The notes: generated by a model not told the origin, from the sequence alone. 64,000 nucleotides of DNA from Devosia neptuniae (GCF_025452235.1 NZ_CP104965.1:2228501-2292500), one strand, 5' to 3'. Shown: positions 10,679-19,843, counted from the first letter of the stretch. A program made the numbers and translations.

Positions 10679-11941
10679 ATGTCGACAGAAATCCGCGTAC
10701 CGACCCTGGGCGAAAGCGTGACCGAGGCCACGATCGGCCAGTGGTTCAAGCAGGTTGGCGACAGCGTTGCCGCCGACGAACCATTGGTCGAGCTGGAAAC
10801 CGACAAGGTCACCATCGAAGTGCCGGCGCCCGCTGCCGGCGTGCTCGAAGCCATTTCCGCCCAGCCGGGCGAGACGGTGGATGTGGGCGCGCTGCTGGGC
10901 GCCATCGGTGGGGCCGGGGCGGTTGTTACGCCCAAGCCGGCCGAGGCTGCCAAGCCCGCTGAAGCCAAGGCCGAAGTGCCAGCCGCCAATGCGGCCGGTC
11001 CCGAGCCGGTCAAGCCGGAACCTGCGGTCGCGACCAGCATGCCGCCCGCCCCCTCCGCGCAGAAGCTGATCAACGAGAAGGGCCTCAACGGCTCCGAGAT
11101 CGATGGTTCGGGCAAGCGCGGCCAGGTGCTCAAGGAAGACGTGCTGGCTGCCATCGCCAAGCCTGCTGCTGCGCCTGCGGCCAAGGCTGTCGAAGCCAAG
11201 GCTCCGGCTGCGCCCCGCGCCCCGGTTGCAGCTGACGATGCGGCCAAGGAAGAGCGGATCAAGATGACCCGCCTGCGCCAGACCATTGCGCGCCGTCTCA
11301 AGGATGCACAGAACACTGCCGCCATGCTCACCACCTTCAACGAGGTGGACATGAAGCCGGTGATGGACCTGCGCAATTCCTACAAGGAGCTGTTCGAGAA
11401 GAAGCATGGCGTCAAGCTGGGCTTCATGGGCTTCTTCACCAAGGCCGTCGTGCATGCGCTCAAGGAAATCCCGGCGGTCAATGCCGAGATCGATGGCGAT
11501 GACCTGATCTACAAGAACTACGCCCATATCGGCGTCGCCGTCGGCACCGACAAGGGTCTGGTCGTGCCGGTGGTGCGCAATGCCGACCAGATGAGCATCG
11601 CCGAGATCGAGAAGGAAATCGGCAATCTGGGCAAGAAGGCTCGCGATGGTCAGCTCTCGATGGCAGACATGCAGGGCGGCACCTTCACCATCTCCAATGG
11701 TGGCGTCTACGGCTCGCTGATGTCGACACCTATCCTCAATGCCCCCCAGTCGGGTATTCTGGGGATGCACAAGATCCAGGAGCGTCCGGTTGTCGTTGGC
11801 GGCCAGGTCGTCATCCGCCCGATGATGTATCTGGCGCTGTCCTATGATCACCGCGTGGTCGATGGCAAGGAAGCCGTGACCTTCCTCGTGCGCGTCAAGG
11901 AAAGCCTTGAGGCACCCGAGCGTCTGGTGCTCGACCTCTAA
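10679..11941 (+). CDS. sucB: Dihydrolipoamide succinyltransferase, E2 of 2-oxoglutarate dehydrogenase
   Basis: 420 aa. Domains in order: a single lipoyl domain (lipoyl lysine in [11 protein letters not shown], ~residue 43), an Ala/Pro-rich linker, a peripheral subunit-binding domain ([21 protein letters not shown] ... [12 protein letters not shown]), a second flexible linker, and the catalytic CAT domain ending in [15 protein letters not shown] with the active-site His and Asp. AAAGGACACAATA precedes ATG. Directly behind sucA and followed by a strong intrinsic terminator, so this is the end of the TCA transcript. Confidence 0.97.
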   Translation: MSTEIRVPTLGESVTEATIGQWFKQVGDSVAADEPLVELETDKVTIEVPAPAAGVLEAISAQPGETVDVGALLGAIGGAGAVVTPKPAEAAKPAEAKAEVPAANAAGPEPVKPEPAVATSMPPAPSAQKLINEKGLNGSEIDGSGKRGQVLKEDVLAAIAKPAAAPAAKAVEAKAPAAPRAPVAADDAAKEERIKMTRLRQTIARRLKDAQNTAAMLTTFNEVDMKPVMDLRNSYKELFEKKHGVKLGFMGFFTKAVVHALKEIPAVNAEIDGDDLIYKNYAHIGVAVGTDKGLVVPVVRNADQMSIAEIEKEIGNLGKKARDGQLSMADMQGGTFTISNGGVYGSLMSTPILNAPQSGILGMHKIQERPVVVGGQVVIRPMMYLALSYDHRVVDGKEAVTFLVRVKESLEAPERLVLDL

Positions 11942-11965
11942 TCGCCTTATTGAAATGCAGATAGT

Positions 11966-11992
11966 AAGGGTCCGCTTCGGCGGGCCCTTTTT
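11966..11992 (+). terminator. Intrinsic terminator after sucB
   Basis: AAGGGTCCGC-TTCG-GCGGGCCCTT: a 10-bp stem with one G-T pair, a UUCG tetraloop and a following T-run. It closes the sucAB transcription unit. Confidence 0.9.
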
Positions 11993-12026
11993 GTTGGCAT
12001 TATCGTGATCGAGGTTGTTCTCGGTG

Positions 12027-12042
12027 CTAACAGTCTGTTAAC
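12027..12042 (+). promoter_or_regulatory. Possible CtrA-type box (one mismatch)
   Basis: CTAA-CAGTCTG-TTAAC has the TTAA-N7-TTAAC spacing of CtrA sites with one mismatch in the first half. It lies 58 nt before the GTG start at 12100. Suggestive only. Confidence 0.3.
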
Positions 12043-12099
12043 GCCAAGGCCTCAGATGACACGGTGTGCTGTTCAGATTTTTTCGGAGTAGACCGCCTG

Positions 12100-12549
12100 G
12101 TGCGTCCCCTGTTTTTCCCGGCCATTTTTTGTCTTGCCGCACTTATCCCCGCTGTCCGGGCGCAGGAGAATGCCGACGCGGCACTGGTCGGCGAGCTGAT
12201 GGCCTTCCAGGGCTCCAAGGCCATTGTTTCGGCCATGACCACCCATTGCTACGAAACCACCGGGCTCAACAGCGCCTATAAAACTGCCAATGATAACTGG
12301 TACTTACGCAATATCGGCTTCCTCGATCTGGCCGATCGGGTGATCAACAAGCTGGGCGGCGCCAGCCCCGGCCAGATCGAAGCCGCCGAAACCTATGGCG
12401 GCACCCAGATCATGAGCGCCTTCAACCAGGCCGAAGACAAGGACGCCTTCTGCCGCTCCTTCCTCGAGCGGGTGGATAGCGGGGCGCTCGATATCGACAA
12501 GCAATTGTCCGGAATTCTCAAGCGCGCTCAAGACATTGCGGCCCAATAG
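12100..12549 (+). CDS. Exported protein of unknown function
   Basis: 149 aa from a GTG start. The N-terminus (RPLFFPAIFCLAALIPAVRAQEN) is a Sec signal peptide with an AxA-type site before QEN. An in-frame GTG at 12064 would put a non-hydrophobic extension ahead of it; CGGAG at 12084-12088 fits 12100 moderately. The mature part is helical, with two cysteines (THCYETT, DAFCRSF) possibly forming a disulfide. I do not recognise the family. It follows the sucB terminator and has its own upstream region with a CtrA-like box. Confidence 0.7.
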   Translation: MRPLFFPAIFCLAALIPAVRAQENADAALVGELMAFQGSKAIVSAMTTHCYETTGLNSAYKTANDNWYLRNIGFLDLADRVINKLGGASPGQIEAAETYGGTQIMSAFNQAEDKDAFCRSFLERVDSGALDIDKQLSGILKRAQDIAAQ

Positions 12550-12643
12550 CCCATTCCGGCAAGGGGCAATGCCGAGCACACGCGTTGCCCGGCGGAGCAG
12601 GCTGGTGTAACTGCTGTGGCACAATGACTCGGCGGTGCCCGTG

Positions 12644-13276
12644 ATGGACTTTCCCTGGCTTGAATTTGCCGGCCTGATGCTGGCCTTCGGCATCAATGCG
12701 GTCATCCCCGGCGCCGATTTCGCCATGGTGCTGCGCCAATCCATCGCCCATGACCGCCGCGCAGCGCTCTTCACTTCAGCTGGCATTGCCACCTCGATCC
12801 TGGTTCATGGCAGCTATACGCTGCTCGGGGTTGGTGTGATCGTCGGGCAATCGCTGCTATTGTTCAATATTCTCAAATGGTTGGGCGCGGCATACCTGGT
12901 TTACCTGGCGATATCAGCGCTACGTAGCCCGCCACCAAAAGCGCCCGAGCCCGGTGATCTGACCGGCGCCAGGCGCGGCGATCTGGCGGCTTTCGCCCTG
13001 GGCTTTCTGACCAACCTGCTCAATCCCAAGGCCGTGCTGTTCTTCCTGGCGCTGTTCACCAGCCTGGTTTCCGCCCATACCCATATGGACGTCAAAGTTA
13101 TCTACGTGCTGGCGATGAGCCTTATGCTTTTTGCCTGGTTCGCATTGGTCTCGGTTTTCTTTACGACACCTTCTGTACGGCAAGGCTTTTTCCGGTTCGG
13201 CCGGTGGTTTAATCGGGTAACCGGCATTACATTCATCCTGCTGGCGGTTCGCGTGGCGATCGCACAGCAACACTAG
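12644..13276 (+). CDS. LysE/RhtB-family amino-acid exporter
   Basis: 210 aa, about six membrane segments, the size of LysE/RhtB exporters. The first segment carries INAVIPGADFAMVLRQSIAHDRRAA, equivalent to the family's PGPN/PGAD motif; LKWLGAAYLVYLAISALRS and GFLTNLLNPKAVLFFLALF are the other conserved blocks. Inner membrane; probable efflux of an amino acid or similar metabolite, substrate unknown. ATG 12644 preferred; in-frame GTGs at 12635 and 12641 are alternatives. It sits just upstream of lpdA. Confidence 0.88.
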   Translation: MDFPWLEFAGLMLAFGINAVIPGADFAMVLRQSIAHDRRAALFTSAGIATSILVHGSYTLLGVGVIVGQSLLLFNILKWLGAAYLVYLAISALRSPPPKAPEPGDLTGARRGDLAAFALGFLTNLLNPKAVLFFLALFTSLVSAHTHMDVKVIYVLAMSLMLFAWFALVSVFFTTPSVRQGFFRFGRWFNRVTGITFILLAVRVAIAQQH

Positions 13277-13303
13277 GCACCTCTTTGTAATCGGGGCATC
13301 AGA

Positions 13304-14713
13304 ATGGCAGACATCTTCGACCTCACCATCATCGGCTCGGGCCCGGGCGGCTATGTCGCCGCTATCCGCGCAGCGCAGCTGGGGATGAAGGTTGCCGTGG
13401 TGGAAAAATGGCCGACCCTGGGCGGCACCTGTCTCAATATCGGGTGTATCCCGTCCAAGGCGCTGCTGCATGCCTCCGAATTGTTCGAGGAAGCCGGCCA
13501 CAGTTTCAAGGCGCTGGGCATAGATATCCCCGCCCCGGTGCTGAACCTGCCGCAGATGATGAATCATCGCATCGAAACCGTCGCCGCCAATGTGGGCGGG
13601 GTGGATTATCTCTTTAAAAAGAACAAGATAACCGTGTTCCGCGGCACCGGCACCATTGCCGCGCCGGGCAAGGTTCTGGTCACGCCGCAGTCGGGTTCTG
13701 CCCAGACTGTCGAGACCAAGAATATAGTTATCGCCACCGGTTCGGTATCGGCTAACCTGCCGGGTATCGAGATCGACGAGAAGCAGATCGTCAGCTCCAC
13801 CGGCGCACTGACCCTGGACAAGGTGCCGAACAGGCTGCTGGTGATCGGCGCGGGCGTGATCGGGCTCGAGCTGGGCTCGGTCTGGGCGCGGCTGGGTGCC
13901 AAGGTGACCGTCGTCGAATATCTCGACCGTATTCTGCCCGGCATGGATAGCGAAGTGGCCCGCCAGTTCCAGCGCATGCTGCAAAAGCAGGGCATGGATT
14001 TCAAGCTCTCGAGCAAGGTTGCCGGCATCGACAAGCAGGATGACGGCTCGCTCAAGGTGCGGGTCGAGCCGGCCAAGGGCGGCGATATGGAAATCCTCGA
14101 CGCCGATGTGGCGTTGGTCGCCATCGGCCGCAAGCCCTATACCGAAGGGCTGGGGCTGGACATTGTGGGCGTGGCGCTGGACGAGCGCGGCCGTGTCCGC
14201 GTTGACGGGCATTACAAGAGCTCGGTCGATGGCATCTACGCCATTGGCGACGTCATCGCCGGCCCGATGCTGGCGCACAAGGCCGAGGATGAGGGCATTG
14301 CGGTGGCCGAAATCCTCAGCGGTCAGGCCGGTCATGTGAACTATGCGGCGATCCCCGCCGTGGTTTATACCAATCCCGAGATCGCCTCGGTCGGCAAAAC
14401 CGAAGACGAGCTCAAGGCGGATGGCGTCGAATACAAGATCGGTAAATTCCCCTTCACCGCCAATGGCCGCGCCAAGGCGATGCTGGCGACGCAGGGCTTT
14501 GTGAAGATCCTATCCGACGTCAATACCGATCGGGTGCTGGGCGCCCATATCGTGGGCAAGAATGCCGGCGAGATGATCCACGAACTGGTCGTGCTGATGG
14601 AATTCTCCGGTTCCTCCGAAGACCTGGCCCGGAGCACGCATGCCCATCCGACCCTGTCGGAAGCCGTGCGCGAAGCGGCCCTGTCGCTGGGCGATGGCGC
14701 CATTCATATCTGA
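13304..14713 (+). CDS. lpdA: Dihydrolipoyl dehydrogenase (E3)
   Basis: 469 aa. FAD-dependent E3 that reoxidises lipoyl groups of SucB (and other 2-oxo acid complexes), passing electrons to NAD. FAD-binding [17 protein letters not shown], redox disulfide [16 protein letters not shown]-binding [14 protein letters not shown], second FAD motif [20 protein letters not shown], and the C-terminal catalytic [14 protein letters not shown] (His-Glu dyad) are all present. Separated from sucB by two unrelated genes and the sucB terminator, so it has its own promoter or shares one with the LysE gene (27-nt gap). Followed by an intrinsic terminator. Confidence 0.97.
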   Translation: MADIFDLTIIGSGPGGYVAAIRAAQLGMKVAVVEKWPTLGGTCLNIGCIPSKALLHASELFEEAGHSFKALGIDIPAPVLNLPQMMNHRIETVAANVGGVDYLFKKNKITVFRGTGTIAAPGKVLVTPQSGSAQTVETKNIVIATGSVSANLPGIEIDEKQIVSSTGALTLDKVPNRLLVIGAGVIGLELGSVWARLGAKVTVVEYLDRILPGMDSEVARQFQRMLQKQGMDFKLSSKVAGIDKQDDGSLKVRVEPAKGGDMEILDADVALVAIGRKPYTEGLGLDIVGVALDERGRVRVDGHYKSSVDGIYAIGDVIAGPMLAHKAEDEGIAVAEILSGQAGHVNYAAIPAVVYTNPEIASVGKTEDELKADGVEYKIGKFPFTANGRAKAMLATQGFVKILSDVNTDRVLGAHIVGKNAGEMIHELVVLMEFSGSSEDLARSTHAHPTLSEAVREAALSLGDGAIHI

Positions 14714-14736
14714 TTGGCAAAAAGCTGGTCGTTTCA

Positions 14737-14766
14737 GAACCCCGGCACCTGTCGGGGTTCTTTTTT
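14737..14766 (+). terminator. Intrinsic terminator after lpdA
   Basis: GAACCCCG-8 nt-CGGGGTTC: a perfect 8-bp stem followed directly by TTTTTT. Confidence 0.92.
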
Positions 14767-14839
14767 GCCCGCTGCGTTCTTCCATACCAGATTGATGCAA
14801 GGTAGAAGGGCGGAGGTTCCGTTGCGTTTGGAGGATCGC

Positions 14840-14887
14840 GTGAGCACCGATTACGATATTTCGCTGACGGTCGAGGCGCGGCGATGA
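14840..14887 (+). CDS. Possible 15-aa leader ORF overlapping kduD
   Basis: GTG at 14840 is preceded by GGAGG (14829-14834) with good spacing, reads 15 codons (ending VEARR) and stops with TGA in an ATGA overlap with the kduD start. It may be a translational leader that feeds ribosomes into kduD, which lacks an obvious SD of its own, or the remnant of a longer upstream gene. No homology recognised. Confidence 0.3.
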   Translation: MSTDYDISLTVEARR

Positions 14888-15636
14888 GCGATCTGTCGGC
14901 GTTCAGCCTTGCAGGCAAGACGATCATGGTGACCGGCGCGAATACCGGCATCGGGCAAGGCATTGCGGTGTCGATCGGACGGGCCGGTGGCCAAGTAATC
15001 GGCGTAGGGCGCTCGTCCATGGCCGAAACGGCGCAACTAGTGGGTGACGGCTTTGTCGGCGTCGCGGCCGATCTGGGCTCGGCTAAGGCGGCGCAGGCCA
15101 TGTTTGAGACCACCTGGGCCGAGCACGGGCCGATCGACGGGCTGGTCAACAATGCGGGCATCATCAAACGGGTCGATGCGGTGGACTTCACCGAGGCGGA
15201 TTGGGACAGCGTGATGGACATCAATCTCAAGACGATGTTCTTCCTCAGCCAATCCTTCGGGCGCAAGGCGCTGGAGCGGGGCCATGGCAGCGTGGTCAAT
15301 ATCGCCTCGATGCTGAGCTTTCAGGGCGGCATACGGGTGGCGAGTTACACCGCTTCCAAGAGCGGTGTGCTGGGCATTACCAGGCTCCTCGCCAATGAAT
15401 GGGCGGCCAAGGGCATCAACGTCAACGCCATCGCGCCGGGCTATATCGAAACCAACAATACCGAGGCACTGCGGGCCGATCCCGATCGTTCGGCCTCGAT
15501 CCTGGGCCGTATTCCGGCGGGGCGCTGGGGCGAGCCATCCGACATTGGCGATGCGGCAGTGTTCCTGCTGTCGCGGGCGTCCAAATATATGCATGGCGCC
15601 GTCATCCCGGTGGATGGCGGGTGGCTCGCACGATGA
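14884..15636 (+). CDS. kduD: 2-dehydro-3-deoxy-D-gluconate 5-dehydrogenase (SDR family)
   Basis: 250 aa, classic short-chain dehydrogenase. NAD motif VTGANTGIGQG, NNAG, catalytic Ser in IASMLSFQGGIR, YTASK (Tyr-Lys), and a long C-terminal block NVNAIAPGYIETNNTEALR ... RIPAGRWGEPSD ... VDGGWLAR that is near-identical in pattern to KduD of E. coli and Dickeya. KduD reduces 2,5-diketo-3-deoxygluconate (DKII) to KDG in pectin/unsaturated uronate breakdown. It forms a pair with the KdgF-like cupin 10 nt downstream. No kduI or pectate lyase gene lies in the window. Confidence 0.9.
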   Translation: MSDLSAFSLAGKTIMVTGANTGIGQGIAVSIGRAGGQVIGVGRSSMAETAQLVGDGFVGVAADLGSAKAAQAMFETTWAEHGPIDGLVNNAGIIKRVDAVDFTEADWDSVMDINLKTMFFLSQSFGRKALERGHGSVVNIASMLSFQGGIRVASYTASKSGVLGITRLLANEWAAKGINVNAIAPGYIETNNTEALRADPDRSASILGRIPAGRWGEPSDIGDAAVFLLSRASKYMHGAVIPVDGGWLAR

Positions 15637-15646
15637 GGAGAGAACG

Positions 15647-15982
15647 ATGAGCAGACAGGCAGTTTTTGCGCAGCCGGGGGCGACGGACTGGACCGAACTG
15701 GCGCCGGGCAATCGGCGCCGCGTGTTGATCCACACGCCCGAGCTGATGCAGGTGGAGTTCGGCTTTGAGCAGGGTGCAGTGGGCGCGCTGCATTCGCACC
15801 CGCACATCCAGGTAAGCTATGTCGCCGAGGGGCGGTTCGAGGTGACCATTGGCGGCAAGACCGAAGTGGTCGAGCAGGGCGGCAGCTTCATCGTCCCTAG
15901 CGGCGTCGAGCACGGTGTGGTAGCACTGACCGAGGGGCGCCTGATCGACGTCTTTACCCCGATGCGGCAGGATTTTCTGTAG
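15647..15982 (+). CDS. kdgF: KdgF-like cupin (unsaturated uronate linearisation)
   Basis: 111 aa, one cupin barrel with metal ligands in GALHSHPHIQVSYVAEGRFEVTIGG (two His, Gln) and IVPSGVEHGVVAL (last His). KdgF converts 4,5-unsaturated galacturonate or mannuronate to linear keto sugars, the step before KduI/KduD. Length, motif order and linkage to kduD match KdgF. GAGGAGA at 15635-15641 is a strong ribosome binding site. The gene symbol rests on context and pattern, not on alignment. Confidence 0.75.
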   Translation: MSRQAVFAQPGATDWTELAPGNRRRVLIHTPELMQVEFGFEQGAVGALHSHPHIQVSYVAEGRFEVTIGGKTEVVEQGGSFIVPSGVEHGVVALTEGRLIDVFTPMRQDFL

Positions 15983-16021
15983 CGTTGCTAACTGGTTGGG
16001 GGCACAGGGCCGTATTCCAAA

Positions 16022-16159
16022 CTCAGTGTCACCCCGGCGCAGGCCGGGGCCCATCCTGAGATTTATTCATGCGCCGTCAGATGGATGCGCAACCCGCGAC
16101 CTTGCGGCAAACGGCGCCATCTCGAGATGGGCCCCGGCCTGCGCCGGGGTGACACCGAG
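16022..16159. repeat. Type B fold-back repeat (large inverted pair)
   Basis: GTGTCACCCCGGCGCAGGCC... at 16027 onward and its inverted copy ...GGCCTGCGCCGGGGTGACAC near 16131-16155 give ~40-nt arms (16022-16062 and 16119-16159) around a ~56-nt spacer. The right arm and spacer are inside the minus-strand gene 16067-16786 and encode its C-terminus. Confidence 0.85.
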
Positions 16160-16786
16160 TGCGGGAAAGCGCTGGTGCTCTACCCAATCTCCACCAGCAT
16201 CGCTGCATAAGCCTGCTCGTGCTTCCCAGCCCGGTTCGGTCAGCCGGCCGCGCCGTGGTGGGATGAAGCTATAGATCCCCCGGATCGGTTCCTCGCGCCA
16301 TTGCAGGTTGAAGGCGGCGTATTTGGGGAAGAATTCCATGTCGGAATAGGGCAGGTGGTCATGCACCCACCAGGCCATGGCCTCCCAATCGCCGGTGCGC
16401 TGGTAATAGGGGATGAAGCGGTTGACCACGACGCAAGCCGTGGCGCCCATGCGGCCCTGGGCGTCGCGGCGGTCCCAGATATGGCCGGCATAGTTGCTGT
16501 CATTGCTACCGCAATTGAGCTTGTTGGCATTGCCGAAGCCATTGACCTCGGGCGAGCGATAGGACGAACGCACCGAAATGCGGCCGAAGCGGGCTTGCAG
16601 CGGTTCGAGCAGGGTTTCGCACAACACCTTGCCGGCGGCGATGGCGAGGTCGGGGTCTGATGGAATGTTCTGAAAACCATTGATGGCGGCGATTTCCGAA
16701 TAGAGGAAATCGCGCATGAAAAAACTCTCCGACAGGCGGATGCGGCCGAAGTCTTCGAGACCTCTGACGGATTTGGGCTGGCGCAT
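16067..16786 (-). CDS. Conserved hypothetical protein, peptidase M15-like, C-terminus encoded by a repeat
   Basis: 239 aa. The N-terminal ~205 residues (ESFFMRDFLYSEIAAING, ISVRSSYRSPEVNGFGN, SNYAGHIWD, DHLPYSDMEFFPKYAAFNLQW) match a family I recall as hypothetical in rhizobia; RSSYRSPEVN followed by a spaced His resembles M15 (VanY-like) D-Ala-D-Ala carboxypeptidases, but I cannot complete a zinc triad, so this is tentative. The last ~40 residues include VTPAQAGAHLEM, which is simply the translation of the type B repeat at 16119-16159, so the natural stop was probably lost. Start at 16786: GGAGG lies 9 nt upstream. Confidence 0.75.
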   Translation of the reverse strand: MRQPKSVRGLEDFGRIRLSESFFMRDFLYSEIAAINGFQNIPSDPDLAIAAGKVLCETLLEPLQARFGRISVRSSYRSPEVNGFGNANKLNCGSNDSNYAGHIWDRRDAQGRMGATACVVVNRFIPYYQRTGDWEAMAWWVHDHLPYSDMEFFPKYAAFNLQWREEPIRGIYSFIPPRRGRLTEPGWEARAGLCSDAGGDWVEHQRFPALGVTPAQAGAHLEMAPFAARSRVAHPSDGA

Positions 16787-16872
16787 GGCTCTGCCTCCGG
16801 TTGATGCATGCGGCATTGTCTTGAGGTAACGTCGGGGCGACAACCCGGTTTCGACGCCACTAGGACGATCCA

Positions 16873-17487
16873 ATGCTTGAAGCGATGTTCTTTATCGCCA
16901 TTACCGCCGAGGCGATGACCGCGGCGCTCGCCGCTGGGCGGCGCAAGATGGATTGGTTCGGCGTTTGCCTATTGGCCTGCGTCACCGCATTGGGCGGCGG
17001 CACGGCGCGCGATATCCTGCTGGGGCATTACCCGCTCTATTGGGTGCACAATCCCTATGTGCTGCTGCTGGTCTGCGGGGCGGCTTTGCTGACCATTGCC
17101 ATGGCGCGGGTGGTGGACCGCTTGCGTTGGCCCTTCCTGCTGCTCGATGCACTGGGGCTGGTGGTGTTCACTATCGTCGGGTGCAATGTGGCCATCGAGA
17201 TGGGCCAGCACCCGCTGATCGTCATCGTCGCGGGCATGGTCACCGGGATTGTCGGCGGCATATTGCGCGATGTGCTGTGCAATGACGTGCCGCTGGTGTT
17301 TTCGAGCGAACTCTATGCGACCGTGTCCATCGTCACCGGCGTGATCTATTATTTTGGGCTTCAGGCCAACTTGCAGCAGGATCTGGTGATGCTGGTGGCG
17401 ATTGCTGTTGGGTTTGCCTTACGCGTCGTGGCGCTGATCTGGAAATGGGAAATGCCCAAATTCGTCTATGACAAGGATTTGCGATGA
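16873..17487 (+). CDS. TRIC-type cation channel family protein (YadS/UPF0126)
   Basis: 204 aa, about seven membrane helices in two repeats of three plus one. Each repeat has the family's glycine-rich turn: GGGTARDILLG in the first and GGILRDVLCNDVPLVF in the second. The family forms trimeric monovalent-cation channels. ATG 16873 is close behind the divergent M15-like gene (starts 86 nt apart). Its TGA overlaps the ATG of the DUF4326 gene (ATGA). Confidence 0.9.
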   Translation: MLEAMFFIAITAEAMTAALAAGRRKMDWFGVCLLACVTALGGGTARDILLGHYPLYWVHNPYVLLLVCGAALLTIAMARVVDRLRWPFLLLDALGLVVFTIVGCNVAIEMGQHPLIVIVAGMVTGIVGGILRDVLCNDVPLVFSSELYATVSIVTGVIYYFGLQANLQQDLVMLVAIAVGFALRVVALIWKWEMPKFVYDKDLR

Positions 17488-17831
17488 AGCCGCAACGCAT
17501 CGTCCTGTCGCGGCGGGCGGGGTTCGACCTGCAGGCTGTCTCGCATGCATTGAATGGACTGCCGGCCCAGTCCGTGGCGCGGCCGGGCCGGTGGGGCAAT
17601 CCGTTCACTATTGACGATGTTGCCACGGAGCTGGGCGTTGATCGGGTCAAGGCACAGGCCGAAGCGATAGCACGCTATGGACGCTGGATACGCGGAGAAC
17701 TGGTGACAGAGCAGACGCCGCCAGCTCTTGCCGAGATCCGCGGCGCACTGGCGGGGCGGAACCTGGCCTGCTGGTGCAAGGCGGGAACGCCCTGCCACGC
17801 TGATACGCTAATCGCGCTGGCGAACGGCTGA
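17484..17831 (+). CDS. DUF4326 protein
   Basis: 115 aa. Contains the DUF4326 hallmarks VARPGRWGNPFTI near residue 31 and LAGRNLACWCKAGTPCHADTLIALAN at the C-terminus; the Cys-Trp-Cys ... Cys-His pattern may bind a metal. Function unknown; the family is frequent in phages and bacterial chromosomes. ATGA overlap with the TRIC gene implies coupled translation, though a functional link is unproven. Confidence 0.85.
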   Translation: MKPQRIVLSRRAGFDLQAVSHALNGLPAQSVARPGRWGNPFTIDDVATELGVDRVKAQAEAIARYGRWIRGELVTEQTPPALAEIRGALAGRNLACWCKAGTPCHADTLIALANG

Positions 17832-17960
17832 CCGGACTATTTTCGACGATTATTGCCGATTTTGTCCTAAATACTGCATCTGACCGCGGCATGATTTACC
17901 ACTTGTCAAAGTGTTAAGATCACTGTCGGCCTTCGGCATCGGCCGGCTCGAGGCACTACC

Positions 17961-19829
17961 ATGGATCCATTGGCTCTGTTCCAGCGAACGATGGCATGGT
18001 TCACGCCGCAGGAATTGCAGCGCGACCTGCATACGCGCAAACGCGTGCAGATGTTCGTCATGAGCCACATGTTCGGGCCGATTATCGCCACGCCGATCCC
18101 GCTATTCCTGTGGTTCGCCGACCCGACGCCCATGCCGCATGTGCTGGTCTTGGCGGCGTCGATCTATGCTTTCTGGCCATTCCTGGCGCTGCTGAAGCTC
18201 TTTCCACGCGCCTATACGCAATTGGCCATGCTCTCGGTGCTGAACCTGACCTTCTGTATCCTGTGGGGCACCTATAATTACGGCGGCACCAGTTCGCCCT
18301 TCCTAGTCTGGCTGGTGCTGACGCCGCTGCTCGCTTTCATGTATCTGGGCGCGAGCTGGACGGCGCGCATCTTCGTGTTTGCGCAGTTCACGCTGGGCCT
18401 TGGGGCGCTTTATATTTTCTATCTTCTAGGGGATTTTCCCAGCCATATCCCCGTCGAGAACATGGTGGTGGCCGGCGTGCTGTCGGCGCTGGGCTGCAAT
18501 ATCTACGTGTTCATGATGGCGGCCTATTATTCGAGCGTGGTGGATAGCCAGTCCGAATTGATCCGCGAAGTCGAGCGCCACCAGGAAACGCTCAAGGCCC
18601 TGACCCTGGCCAAGGACGAGGCCGAGCGGGCCAATGGCGCCAAATCGGAATTCCTCGCCAAGATGAGCCACGAGCTGCGCACCCCGCTCAATGCGGTGCT
18701 CGGCTATTCGGAAATCCTGCTCGAGGATGCCGAGCTTGACGGACGGGGCGAGCAGATTGCCGACCTGCAGAAGATCAGCGCGGCGGGCAAGCACCTGCTG
18801 GCCATGGTCAATGACATCCTCGATATTTCCAAGATCGAGGCCGGCAAGATGTCCCTGCATGTCGAGACGGTCGATCTGGATCTGCTGATCAACGAGGTGG
18901 AATCCACCGCAAGGCCGCTGGCGATCAAGAATGCCAATAGTTTTGTGGTTGAGCGCCATGGCGAGTTGGGCACGATACGGTGCGACGCGACCAAGCTGCG
19001 GCAGGCGATTTTCAACCTGCTCTCCAATGCCGCCAAGTTCACCCATAATGGCAGCATCACGCTCTCCATCCTGCGCCGCCCCGAGGCTGGGCAGGAATGG
19101 ATCGAGATCGCAGTGGCCGACACGGGGATCGGTATCTCGGCACAGCAGCAGAAGGCGCTGTTCAACAATTTTGCCCAGGCCAATCCCAAGATTGCCGCGG
19201 TCTATGGCGGTACGGGGCTGGGGCTGTCGCTGAGCCAGAATTTGTGCCGGCTGATGGGCGGGCAGATCGATGTCGAGAGCGAGTTGGGCAAGGGCTCGTG
19301 CTTTACCATTCGCCTGCCGGCGCAAAGCGAGGAAGCGGCGCATGATCCGCTGGCCAATGTCCGCGGCGCCATTGTGCCGCTGCATGGCGAGCATGTGCAG
19401 GATTTCAACGATCGTATTTCGGGCACCGGCAGCAGCGAGCGGCAGCGCCTGCTGATCATCGACGATGATCGCAATTTCCTCGAAGTCGCCGAGCGCCTGT
19501 TCGCCAAGGAAGGGGTGACGCCCATCTGCACCGATGCGCCGCAATCGGCGCTGCAGATTGCCCGCACGGTCAAGCCCTCGGCGATCTTCCTCGACATCCT
19601 GATGCCGGGCTTTGATGGCTGGGACGTGCTGGCGGCGCTCAAGGCCGATCCCATCACGCGCGATATTCCGGTGCTGATGATTTCGATCCTGTCCGAGCGC
19701 AGCAAGGCGCTGGCGGCGGGGGCCGATGGCATTCTGCTCAAGCCGCTGGATGGCGACAAGGTCCGGACGGCCATTGCCAGCCTCAAGGCGGCGCGTGGGG
19801 CGCGGCCGCCGCGGGCGGTCAACGAATAA
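17961..19829 (+). CDS. Membrane hybrid sensor histidine kinase
   Basis: 622 aa. Six hydrophobic segments fill residues ~30-190 with short loops, so the sensor is likely within the membrane. Then a short coiled linker, HisKA with phospho-acceptor His237 (SHELRTPLN), HATPase_c (NLLSNAAKF N-box, ADTGIGIS, GGTGLGLSLS), a ~40-residue linker, and a C-terminal receiver with Asp545 (FLDILMPGFDG). The receiver follows the kinase on the same chain, with no Hpt domain. A separate single-domain regulator follows 14 nt downstream. The pattern is that of a phosphorelay; the signal is unknown. Confidence 0.92.
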   Translation: MDPLALFQRTMAWFTPQELQRDLHTRKRVQMFVMSHMFGPIIATPIPLFLWFADPTPMPHVLVLAASIYAFWPFLALLKLFPRAYTQLAMLSVLNLTFCILWGTYNYGGTSSPFLVWLVLTPLLAFMYLGASWTARIFVFAQFTLGLGALYIFYLLGDFPSHIPVENMVVAGVLSALGCNIYVFMMAAYYSSVVDSQSELIREVERHQETLKALTLAKDEAERANGAKSEFLAKMSHELRTPLNAVLGYSEILLEDAELDGRGEQIADLQKISAAGKHLLAMVNDILDISKIEAGKMSLHVETVDLDLLINEVESTARPLAIKNANSFVVERHGELGTIRCDATKLRQAIFNLLSNAAKFTHNGSITLSILRRPEAGQEWIEIAVADTGIGISAQQQKALFNNFAQANPKIAAVYGGTGLGLSLSQNLCRLMGGQIDVESELGKGSCFTIRLPAQSEEAAHDPLANVRGAIVPLHGEHVQDFNDRISGTGSSERQRLLIIDDDRNFLEVAERLFAKEGVTPICTDAPQSALQIARTVKPSAIFLDILMPGFDGWDVLAALKADPITRDIPVLMISILSERSKALAAGADGILLKPLDGDKVRTAIASLKAARGARPPRAVNE

Positions 19830-19843
19830 GCGGGAGAGCGCTG

